DNA of 64,000 bases from the NCBI GenBank assembly GCA_019448385.1, contig JAGTXO010000046.1:1-64000 (forward strand), in the 5' to 3' direction. The translations under genes and the position numbers were made by a program. Origin of the DNA: Diacronema lutheri. Lineage: Eukaryota; Haptophyta; Pavlovophyceae; Pavlovales; Pavlovaceae. The notes beneath the pieces were generated by a model. It did no database searches. It was not told the origin of the DNA and was given only the letters and a program-made list of their open reading frames with translations. Shown piece after piece: positions 20,601 to 30,357 of the stretch (position 1 is its first letter; every line of letters starts with the position of its first letter).

Positions 20601-23600
20601 ACGGCGCGCGCGCGCGCGAGCCCGCGTCGGCGAGCGCGCCGCACGACCGCGCGGTGCGCGCGCACGCGCTCGCCGACCTCGCGCAGCTCGAGGTGGCGCT
20701 GCTGCTCGAGTGGACGTGCCTCGAGGACGAGACCGACCTCGCGGATATGCTGCACCTCGTCGACCTGCTCGCCTCGCGCGCGTCGCTCTTCGTCGCAGCG
20801 CCCGGTGGCGAGCTGCCGCCGCCGTCCGAGCTCGTGCCGCCCGTTCGCACCAACGTTGCGCGTGCCTACCAGCTGCTGCGCCAGCTGCGCGAAAAGTGCG
20901 TCGAGCCGTGCCTGCGCGCCGCGGGCGACGGCGCGGGTGACGCGGCGCAGCTCCTCGTGCCGCTCGCCGCCGCGTGCGCGCGACTGCTCGCGCATGGCGG
21001 CCGCGCGCTGCCGACGTCGCGCAACCGCGCGGCGTGCGCGTACGCCGCCATGCGCTACGTCGATGCGCTGCTCGACCCGCTGCGCGCGCGCGCCGCCGAG
21101 CGCGTCGCCGCCGGCGCTTCGCACGTGCCGCGCGCACCGCCGCCGCCCGACGACGCGCAGCTGGTCGAGGCGTGGCGCGCGCACGCCGAGGAGGAGCTCG
21201 CCGCCGCGTCTGCCGCGCCGGTCGAGCTTCTCACCGGCCGGCCGCTGCCCGTCGAGGCGCTCGCGTTCCGCCTCGTGCGCACGGCCGACGCCGCGCACCG
21301 CTCCGCCGCCGAGGCGGCCGCCGACGATGCGGCGGACACAGCGCGCGGCGATGCAAGTCGCGCGGCCGCGGTGCAGTGCCTCGGCGCGCTCGCGCCCGGT
21401 CGCGCGCCGGCGGGCGAGCCGTACTCGAACGCGGCGGCCACGCCGGTGCGCGCGCTCGCCGTTGGCCCGCCCGCGCTCGTCGCGCGCGAGCGCGGGCTGT
21501 GCGCGCGCCTCGCGCTCGAGCTGATCGGCAGCCAAGCGGCCGACAACACCGACGGCACCGGCGACAGCGACGCGCAGCAGCTGTTGCCCCTCACCATCGA
21601 GCCGCGCGCACTCGCGCATGCGCTCGGCGCCGCGCCATCCGACGGCTCGCGCGACGGCTCGGCGCTGCTCGACGCGCTGCTCGACGCCGAGCACGGCGGC
21701 GCGCGCGCCGGCTCGCGCGCCGCCGCCGCGCTCGGCGCGCTGCGCGCCGCGCGTCGCGTTGCGCTGCTGCTGCCCGAGCTGCACGTCGCTTCGCACCTCG
21801 CGACGGCGCGCGGCGTGCGCGACGCGCCCGCGCGGCTCTGGCGCCTCCTCGCGCACGGCGACGGCGCGCCGCTCGCGTTCGGCACGGCGACGAGCGACTG
21901 GGCGGTCGACGCCAGCGCTGCCGCCGCGCACAGCGGCGCGCACGATGGCGGCGGCGGCGGCGATGGCGTGGTCGTGTGGCACGTTGCGACGCCGACGGTG
22001 GCCGCGCAGTGGGCGGCGCTCGAGACCCTCCTCGCGCCCACCGCCCTCGAGGCCGCGTCCGCCGCGCGGCTGCTCGCGCGCGTCGGCGCCGGCCGCCGCT
22101 CGCTCGCGACCGCCGAGCTGGCCGTGCACGGCGTGCGCGCGGCGGTGGCGGAGCGCAGCGCATGGGACGCGGAGGGCCACGTGCTCGGTCTTGGGCTGCT
22201 GCACGCGCTGCGCGACGCGCCGTTTGGCGCCGCCCGGCTCGCGCGCGCCGACGGCGACGAACTCATCGACGGCGGGGACGAGGACGGGCCGCTCGTCGTC
22301 GGGCCGTCGCGCACGCCGCGCGCGCCGTCGCCGCGCGGCCCGGCGCGCGCCACGCGCGCGAGCATCGGCGCCGCGCGCGCGCCCGCTGCCGGTGGCGGCA
22401 CGGCGGCGGACGCGGCGCGGCGCGGCGCGCAGCCGTCGCTTCCCGCGCACGAGCGGTGCGCGCGCCTGCTGGGCAACGTGGCGTACACGCTCTGCTTGCG
22501 CGACTCCCTCGAGCTGCCCGCCGCGGAGCTTGAGCATTTTGTCGACGCAGCCGCGTCGGACGGCGGCAAGCTGGGCGCGGCCGAGACGGTCTCGCAGCTC
22601 GTGCTCACGTCGGGGCAGCGTCTGCTCAGGCCCGCCGCCGCCTTTGGGCGGACGGCGCGACGCGACGGGCAGGCGTGGCTCGCGCTGCCCGACGGCGAGG
22701 TGCGCGCGCTGCTCTGTGCGATGCACCTCGCCGCGCAGCTGCGCGAGGAGGTGAGCGCGATGCCGTCCGCTACCTCGCTCGCCGCGACGCGCACATACGC
22801 GCGCAGCATCGCGCCGACGGTCGCCAAGCCGCAGTTCGCGCCCGTCCTGCGGCTGCTTGGCGGCCTGCTGCCCGACGGGCTTCTCGGCAAGCTTGGCGCC
22901 ACCCTCATCGCAGCGACCAGGGACACGAGCACCGCCGCCGCCGCCGCCGCAGCCGCCGCCGCAGTGCTCCTCGCCGCGGGCGACGGCCGCGGCGGCGCGG
23001 CCAACGCGCCGCCGCCGTCGCCGCCGTCCGACGGCGAGGCGCGCGTTGCCGTCTGGCAGCTGCTCGTGCCGCACGCGTGCCGGCCGCACAAGGCGGCATA
23101 CTCGATCAACGCGGCGATCGCAGGTGCGCCCGCCGCGCACGGCGTCGCGCGCGCCACGCGCACGCGCCGCGCCGCGCCACGCAGCGCCACGCCACGCCCG
23201 CTGCGCCCCCTCGCCACCCCCACCCCTCCCTAACCTCCCCGGCGCCCCCCACGCGTGCGCGCCGTGCCCGCTGCGTGCAGGCGCGGACCACGAGCTGCGC
23301 ATGGCGGTCGCGCGCGAGATGGTCGCGGGCAAGGTGGGCGTCGGCGCGGCGGTGGCGTCGTCGCGCCGCTCCTCGGCGGTGTTGAGCGCTGCCGACGGCG
23401 TGAGCGCGCTGCTGCACGATGGCGATAGCACGCTCCCACCGCCCACGGGTGGTCTCGCGCAGCTGGGCGAGGCGGAGCTGCAAGCGCTGCTCGACGAGGG
23501 CATCGAGCGGGAGGACGCGGCCTTTGAGATCTTCACGCACTTTGACACGTGCGCGCTGCACCGCTCATGGCGCGGCGCGCAATCCGCAGAGCGCGCGCTC

Positions 23601-24070
23601 CGCACTCGCGCGGAGACTGCGCCCACGCTCAGCATTCGCCCCGTCCCCCCCCCCCCCCCCCTCGCCCCGGCCGCGGCGCGCTTGCTTGCCACAGCAATGG
23701 CGACGGCTCGATCGACGCGTCCGAGCTCGGCGCGGTGCTGCGGCGCATGGCAATTGTCGAGGGCAGCATGCCGCAGCACGCGCTCGACGAGTTTGTCGCA
23801 ACGCAGCTCGCGCTCGCCGACGTCGATTCGTCGGGCCGCCTTTCGTTTGAGGAGTTCGTGCACTACTACAACACCGTGTGCGACCTGCCCGCCCTCGCCG
23901 CGGAGCAGCGCAAACGTGCGCAGACGGACGTGGCGAGGCGCGTCGCGACAGACGCCGTTGGCGCGCAGGGCGGACGGGGCGGTGGCGGCTCGCACCCGGG
24001 GGGCGCGACCGCACGGACCGGCCGCGGCACACCGGGCGCGATGTCGGCGATGGACGACCACCACACCTGA
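17627..24070 (+). CDS. Large IQ-motif and EF-hand protein
   Basis: Three exons, 17627-23123, 23281-23548 and 23695-24070, give 2046 residues. Both donors are GTGCGC, and the last acceptor follows a C tract at 23646-23662. Two IQ-like motifs lie at residues 14-24 and 39-50, possible calmodulin sites. A very long Ala-rich region of unknown fold follows, with scattered acidic segments. The C terminus has two EF-hands: a loop at 1921-1932 (DTNGDGSIDASE, joined exactly across the last intron) and one at 1964-1975 (DVDSSGRLSFEE), both with full calcium ligands. It is probably a calcium-responsive scaffold, perhaps ciliary or cytoskeletal. The open frame extends upstream through element R1 to 16778, but I start at the first ATG after the repeat. 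No closer family is recognised. Confidence 0.75.
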
Positions 24071-24233
24071 CACTTTTTAAAGCCCTCCCCCCCCCCCCCG
24101 GCCTTTTTTTTTTTTTTTTTTCCACCAGTATTTCATCTGCTGCACATGCTGGGGACTCTCCCCCAAGATCATCAGTACGGCGGCAGCGAAGACAGGGAGG
24201 CGTGCGCGCCGCCGCCGCCTTCGGCCCGAGCCG

Positions 24234-27200
24234 TCAGTCGCTGGCGGGTGCCGCGTGCTCGATGATGCCGTACTCGTGCCACTGCTCGCCGACCATCTCG
24301 TCGCGGCACGAGAGGTAGACGACGATGCACGTGATGTCGTCGCGATAGTCGCCTTCCTCCTTCATCCACTCGACTGCCGCGCGCGCGATCAGCTGCTTGC
24401 ACGCCGATTCGGCGCTCCACCCCTTGGCGAAGATGGCGCCGACGATCTCGACGGCCTCTTCCGAGCTCACAAACTCCCACACGCCGTCCGAGGCGAGGAT
24501 GAAGAAGCGGTCGAGCGGGTCGATCTCGTGCTCGCGCACCTCTGGCGTTGCAATCACGCCCACCTGTCATGGGAGGAGGGGGGGGGGGGGGGGGGGGGGG
24601 AGGACAAGAATCGGCCCCCGTGAGCTCAACACACCAACCCCAGCGGCGCATGCAAGCGCAATCGCACCGGGTTGGCGTCGAGGTCGCCGATTGATCGGCT
24701 CATCGCAAGGCCAGGGCCGAGGACGGGATTGTCGAGCGAGCGGAACACGCGCGCGGGCTCAAAGTAACCGTCAATTTCGGGCACCTTGGACGCGGAGAGC
24801 TGGCCGCCGAACTGCACGGCGCGCGCGCGCGCGCCAGACGCGCACGGTTCGCGTGCGCGCTCGGATCGCGGTCGGGGGTCAATTTTGGGGTGTGCGGCCC
24901 GCGCGCACGCACATCGCGCACATCGCGCATTACGCCATGCGGCGCAGGCCATGCGGCGCAGGCCATGCGGCGCAGGCCATGCGGCGCAGGCCATGCGGCG
25001 CAGGCCATGCGGCGCAGGCCATGCGGCGCAGGCCATGCGGCGCAGGCCATGCGGCGCAGGCCATGCGGCGCAGGCCATGCGGCGCAGGCCATGCGGCGCA
25101 GGCCATGCGGCGCAGGCCATGCGGCGCAGGCCATGCGGCGCAGGCCATGCGGCGCAGGCCATGCGGCGCGTAGCAGCCGTGCGCGCCGCACCTCGCTCAC
25201 GCGCGCTCTCTCCTCGGCGCTCTCAAAGTTGTGGTCGGTCGTGAGCTGCAGCGCGTCAAAGTTGTCGGCGCCGTCGGCGCGCGCGCGTGCGAGGACGCAC
25301 CGGCAGTCGCCTGCGCCCGCCACGTGGAGCACATCGCGCCGCAGCAGCGCGACGACCGCGACTGCGCCCGAGTGCTCCGCCTCGCGCGGGATCGACCGGC
25401 GCAGCACCTCCTCCGCGCCCTCGAAGGCGTCGATAACAGCCGCGCGTGGGTCCGACTGGAGCCGCGCGTCGTCCGCGAGCAGCTCGGTGACTGCGGACAT
25501 GGCGGCCTGCGATGCGACGTCGCCGGACGGGCCGTGGCCGTCAAAGACGGCAAAGAGCGCCTGCTGTGGCCATGCGAAGGGGTTGACGAAGCAGCCGCAG
25601 TCCTGGTTGATCTTGTCCGCCGCCTCGCCCTCAACGGGCGCCATCCCGTGGCACGAGAAGGTGCCGACGACCTGCTGCGAGAAGCAGCGGACGCCGTTGG
25701 ATCGCCGCTCAGCGCCCGCCGCCTCCGCACCGTCGGCCCTAAGCATCTCGCGCGCGAAGGAGACGGGCAGGGTGCTCATGCTGCGGCGCGAGGGCGAGGA
25801 CGGGCTGCTCGTGATCAATCGCTCCGGGCTGCGCGAGGCGGACGAGGCCTGCGACTCGAGCGTGCCCCTCGCCACCAGCAGCGCGCCGCCATCGCCGCCA
25901 TCGCCGCCGTTGGCTTTGCGGTCGGCGTGCGCGCGCGCGGCAGCGACCGACAGCAGCTCGGCGCCCACGCGCGCGTCCTTGTCGCCGGTGCCAGCGCCGG
26001 CGCCGGCCAAGCCGGGCGCCCCCATCGGAGGCGGCGGACGGCGCATGGGCAGGGGGGCAGCCGCGGCCGATGCCGCCTCGCCGCGTGCGTCGTCCACTTC
26101 GTCAATGGTCTGCGCCGCCACCGGCAGGGGCGCATGCGCGATGCTCAGCAGTGGCTGGCGCTCGGGCCCAGGCCCACCCACGTCCTTGCTCAGGCGCCTT
26201 CGGCGGAAGGTGCGCGTCGGCTCGTCGCCCTCCATCTCGAGCGCGTCCTCCGCCCGGTCGAGCGCCGATGCGCCCTCACCGGGCGCGGGCGCGTCCAGCG
26301 TCGCGTCGGCGGGCGTGCCGTTCGCGTAACTGCCCGCGCTCTGCGTGCGGCTGCCACACTCGGCCGCGGCGGCGCGCATGCGCGATTGCCACGCGCCAAA
26401 GTTGCCCGATGCGCTCTTTCGCGCGCTTCTGCCCACCGTAGGCACGCCCACGGAGCCCACGCGCGCGGCGGCGATCTCGGCGGGGTCGCGCGTCGCTGCC
26501 GTTGGACCGCGCTCCACCATGCGGGGCGGAAGGGCGCGCTCGTTCGGCTGCGCCGCGTGCGACCACTCCGTGAGGTTCCGCCGGCCAACGGAGCGGTCGT
26601 GCGGCGTGTGCGGCGGCTCGAGCGAGTTGGCCCTGCCGCCGGCGGGCGCGGCGCCATCGTGGGCCGGACGGACGGGTGCGCCGAGGCGCATCGCCGCGAG
26701 CTGCAGCAGGAGCTCGTTGTCAAGCGCAACAGGCGCGAACCGGTTCATCTGCGAGAGGTCGGCCCGCTGCAAGGAGTGCGAGACGGCCGCCTCTGTGTCC
26801 GAGTGACGGCGGGTGCGCGTCACCTGCCTTGCCACCGCCACCGCCGTCGCCGTGCCACGCGCGCCCGCGCCCGCGCGCGGCGAGGCCAGTGGGACGGCGC
26901 TGGCCGGAGGAACGTCCACCGCCGTCGAATGGCGGCGCGTGCGCCGCGACCCACCGGAAACGGCCTCACGCGCCAATGCCTCGCTCGCGATCTCAAACGA
27001 GCGCGAGCGGGGCACGCGGACGGAACGGGGCGCGCGGTGGCGCGCAAAGTCGACGTAATCGTTCCACAACTGCACAAACGCGTCGAAGCCGCATGGCGTC
27101 GATGACCGGCCCGCGACGAACGCCGCGATCGTCTCCGCGCGCCCAAGCCCGAGGTCCGCCGCGCCGCTGCGCGCCGTGGCGCCTGGCGGCGCGAACGCAT

Positions 27201-27348
27201 GGCTGACTGCGAGATTCTGAAGCGCGAGATTCAGGTCACCCGCGTGCACGCCCATGCTCCATCGCTCGTATGCGACAAACGCCTGCTCCTCGCGCTCCCA
27301 GCTCGCGCGCGCGGCGCGTCCGCGCGGAGTCTGGGGGTGGAGGCCCAT
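24234..27348 (-). CDS. PP2C-type (PPM) protein serine/threonine phosphatase
   Basis: Three exons on the minus strand, 27348-25192, 24811-24668 and 24563-24234, give 876 residues; all junctions are phase 0 with GTGCGG and GTGCGA donors. Residues about 560-870 are the catalytic domain: INQDCGCF, metal site VFDGHGPSGD (D603), GAVAVVALL, GAGDCRCVLAR, TTDHNFESAEE, AMSRSIGDLD, FFILASDGVWEF and YRDDITCIVVYLS. All the manganese/magnesium-binding aspartates of the family are present. The N-terminal 550 residues are mostly disordered Ser/Pro/Arg-rich sequence with repeated basic RRHS-like phosphosite patterns, plus a short structured start. Intron 1 holds a 14-bp minisatellite; intron 2 has a 24-base G run (C on the coding strand). 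It converges with the IQ/EF-hand gene. Confidence 0.9.
24935..25170. repeat. 14-bp minisatellite in PP2C intron 1
   Basis: About 17 perfect tandem copies of ATGCGGCGCAGGCC. The array lies inside the 380-bp intron 24812-25191. The unit has no stop codon in any frame. On the coding strand each copy reads GGCCTGCGCCGCAT, so it does not supply competing CAG acceptors. Confidence 0.95.
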
Positions 27349-28141
27349 CTAACAGCCAGGTTTAAGGAAGTAAAAAATCTCCGGGCGTCGACCATCCGGA
27401 CTGCCGCTCACGTTCCCTATTATAAGGGAATGGAAAAGAGGGAAAAACGCAAAAAGCCAAAGGGAGAAAGAAAAACGCTGGGAAGGAGAACAATCAACAT
27501 CTTTTTCCCTTTTTTTGGGATTTTGTTCGGCGTTGGCGCCGCGGGCGAGGCAAATTTTTTTTTCCCCATTTCAAAGCGTTTTCCAGTCGCGCGACGGGCG
27601 CGAGCGCGCGGCGCCCGATGCAATCGAAAGCCAGCGCGCGGACCGGCGGCAACGGGTTGAAGCGCGCCTGCATTTGGCCCACCTGGCCCGGCTTCACGTC
27701 GAAGGGATCCTCGTCGAGTTGGGCGCACGCGCACCGCCGCTCGCCGCCGACGGCCGCCGCTCAGCGGCCTTGGCAGCGGCGGGTGCCCGACTGGCCGTTG
27801 CGCGTGGGGCTCGCACGGCGTGTGCGCGAATTCGGGCGCCGAGCCCGTGCCGATGAGCACGACGACGAGATCGACGGTGGGCACGCGCCGATGCCGCAGA
27901 GCCGCGCGCCCGGCCGGCGGCACGCTGGCGAACACGGAGCCAAAGTTGTCCGCGTCCTCGCGCCGCGGAACGTCCCAGCGTAACCGCGAGCGAGCGAGGC
28001 GAGCAGGTTGGGAGCGGAATCATGTCGAAGCTTCGCGACGTGCGCGGCTGCCAGGGGGACGCCTACGGCGACGCGCTCGCGGCGGCTACTCGCAACACAA
28101 TCGGAAGTCGTCCATCTCTTGCGGCGAGTGTCGACAGCGGC
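27349..28141. other. Intergenic stretch with unusually AT-rich block
   Basis: Between the PP2C and enolase genes, which are tandem on the minus strand. 27360-27560 is AT-rich and purine/pyrimidine skewed, with palindromic TTCCCT-ATTATA-AGGGAA at 27414-27431. It also has an imperfect inverted repeat of AAAGGGAGAAAGA against TCTTTTTCCCTTT. It probably holds the PP2C promoter. The remainder contains a fragment related to the nuclease-like gene at 53.7-55 kb. Confidence 0.5.
27610..27990 (-). pseudogene. Truncated copy of the nuclease-like gene
   Basis: The minus strand encodes VPPAGRAALRHRRVPTVDLV and then VVLIGTGSAPE, closely matching the 53.7-55.0 kb gene (VPPAGRAALRRRRVPTVDLV). Nucleotide similarity to 54310-54660 extends upstream through a REDADxFGSV segment and downstream into GPxxAxLN. 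The frame is disrupted after the GSAP segment, so the acidic-Leu-Lys motif of the full copy is lost, and there is no plausible start. I read it as a decayed partial duplicate rather than a functional gene. Confidence 0.6.
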
Positions 28142-30303
28142 TCAGTTCAGCGGCGGCAGCCGGAAGTCCGCCCCAGTGTAGACGGCGCGCTCGCCGAGCT
28201 CCTCCTCGATGCGCAGCAGCTGGTTGTATTTTGCGAGACGTTCGGATCGGCACGGCGCGCCCGTCTTGATCTGGCCCGTGCCGAGGCCGACGGCAAGGTC
28301 GGCGAGGAACGAGTCCTCGGTCTCGCCCGAGCGGTGGCTCGCCATCACGCCCCAGCCCGCCTTCTTGGCCATCGCGACCGCCTCGATCGACTCGGTCACC
28401 GTGCCGATCTGGTTCACCTTGAGCAGCAGCGCGTTGCACGCCTTCGCGTCGATGGCCTTCTGCACGCGCAGCGGGTTGGTCACGAGCAGGTCGTCACCGA
28501 CGATCTGCACCTTCGCGCCGAGCCCCTCGGTCATCGCCGCGTAGGCGTCCCAGTCGTCCTGGTCGAACGGGTCCTCGATCGACACGACCGGAAAGTCGGC
28601 CGCAAACTTGTCGTACAGCTCGGCGAGCGCGCCGCCCGTCATCTTGGCGGAGCCATCGTTGGAAACGCTCTTGAAGTCGAGGTCGTACGGCGCGGGCGCG
28701 CCCTTTGTGTAAAACTCGGACGCGGCGACGTCCATGCCGATCTTCACCTTGCCCGTGTAGCCCGCCTGCGCGATCGCCTCGACGAGCAGCTGCAGCCCCT
28801 CGGCGTTGTCCTGGATGTTTGGCGCGAAGCCGCCCTCGTCGCCCACGTTGGTCGCGTCCTGCCCGTACTTGGCCTTGATCACGCCCTTGAGCGTCTGGTA
28901 CACCTCCGCGCCCATGCGCAACGCCTGCGCGCCCGGCGCGCGCGCGCGCGCCGGGCCCGCGCGTCGGCGTGGCGCGCGGCGCGGCGCGGCGCGGCGGCCG
29001 CGCCGGGCACGGCGCGCGCACGTGGGCAAAGGAGGTGGCGCCGACGGGCAAGACCATAAACTCCTGCATCGCGAGCTTGTTCCCCGCATGGCTGCCTCCG
29101 TTGATCACGTTGAAGGCGGGCACGGGCAAGAAGAACTTCTCCGTGCTGCGGCCGGCGAGCGCGGCGATGTGCTCGTAGAGCGGAACGCCCGCGGCGCCCG
29201 CGCCCGCCTTGCACACGGCGAGCGACACGGCGAGGATCGCGTTGGCGCCGAGCTTCTTCTTGCACCAGCTGCGCGCGCGAGAGCGCGTCCGGGCGGAGGC
29301 GTGGAAGAAAGTGGTGGGCGAGCGGGCGGGCTCACCGCGCTCGCGCGGCCACCCGCCGGCTGCGGGCGCAGCGGGCGCGTCTCGCACCCCCACTCATTCT
29401 TGGTCCCGTCGAGCTTGTGCACCATCAGCTCGTCGATCTCCTTCTGCTTCGTCGGGTCGAGGCCGAGCAGCGCGGGCGCGATGACGCTGTTCACGTTGGC
29501 GACCGCCTGCGACACGCCTGCGCGAGGCGGCGGCCGAGGCGGCGCCGCGCGGGGGGCGCGATCAGGGGTTTGGGGTGTAGGTGGGTGGGTGGGCTGGGTT
29601 CGGGGGCGGCGGCGGGGGCGGGAGGGGGGGAGGGGGGAGGGGGGGGGGGGGGGGGGGGAGGGGGGGAGGGAGGGGGATTTTCGGGGCTCCCCACCGGTAT
29701 GCATCGGGCCGCGTTCGTGCGCACACGCCGCACGCGCGCGGGGCGCAGTGCGCGCGCGGCGCGCGCGCGGCGCGCGCGCGGCGCGCACGGCGCGACGGTT
29801 GCGCGGCGCGCGCGCCGCGGCACGACGCGGCGCGCGGGAGCGCGCAATACGCGCGCACCCTTGCCCATGTACTCCTCCTTGACGCCGTCGCGCAGCTCGA
29901 GCGCTGGCGGCGGCGAGCGCGCGGCCGGGGAGCAAGCACGCGCGCGCCTCAACCGGCGGCGCGTGCGCGCGGCGGCGCGGCCGGAGCGGCGGCGCGCGCG
30001 CGCGTGCCGCACACCTTCGTATACACCGGTCGAAGCGCCGGAGGGCACCGCCGCGCGATACGTGCCCTTCGTCGTCGTGACGTCGCACTCGACGGTCGGG
30101 TTGCCGCGCGAGTCGAGGATCATGCGCGCGTGCACCTTTGTGATCTTGACGCTGCCAGCGGCCTTCTCGAGGTACCTGGCCATGTGCATCGCCGGGTCAT
30201 CCGCCTGCTGCTTCACCGCGTCGTTGATCGCGTCCTCCACCAGCGCCTGCACCTTGTGCCGATCGAGGTACTGCTGCACCTGTGCCTCAGACTGGGCCGA
30301 CAT
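28142..30303 (-). CDS. ENO: Enolase (2-phosphoglycerate dehydratase)
   Basis: Five exons on the minus strand, 30303-30015, 29903-29859, 29517-29388, 29268-29022 and 28924-28142, give 497 residues with consistent phases. The enzyme interconverts 2-phosphoglycerate and phosphoenolpyruvate in glycolysis. Visible motifs: [25 protein letters not shown] (across intron 1), [19 protein letters not shown] (across intron 3), [11 protein letters not shown] (acid residue), [20 protein letters not shown] and GDDLLVTN (metal ligands), [14 protein letters not shown] (catalytic Lys) and [10 protein letters not shown]. The NEWGWCK insertion is the plant and apicomplexan type. About 60 residues precede the usual start ([20 protein letters not shown]), a helical extension. 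A G run at about 29639-29660 is a C tract on the coding strand inside intron 2. The start is 54 bp from the divergent CHD gene. Confidence 0.94.
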
Positions 30304-30357
30304 CCTGTGGCGAGCGCCGCGGGTGACGGTGTCACGTTTCTCTTCGCGCCTACACGC
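30304..30357. promoter_or_regulatory. 54-bp divergent promoter, enolase/CHD
   Basis: Only 54 bp lie between the two start codons. The interval contains GTCACGTTTCTCTTCGCGCC, where CACGT is a half E-box. If both starts are right, transcription start sites must overlap the neighbouring gene or UTRs must be very short. Confidence 0.4.

Noticed and set aside
18227-24073. A 1948-codon minus-strand open frame opposite the IQ/EF-hand gene
   Set aside because: The product is Arg/Ala-rich with no motif, while the plus strand carries IQ motifs and two EF-hands joined exactly across an intron.
24071-24233. C run, T run and CCACCAG as a further acceptor of the IQ/EF-hand gene
   Set aside because: The stop codon precedes it, and no downstream plus-strand coding exon is seen before the opposite-strand PP2C gene.
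24935-25170. Repeat-protein coding region encoding MRRRPCGAGHAAQ units
   Set aside because: It lies inside a PP2C intron with good splice signals, and the open frames are a consequence of the stop-free 14-bp unit.
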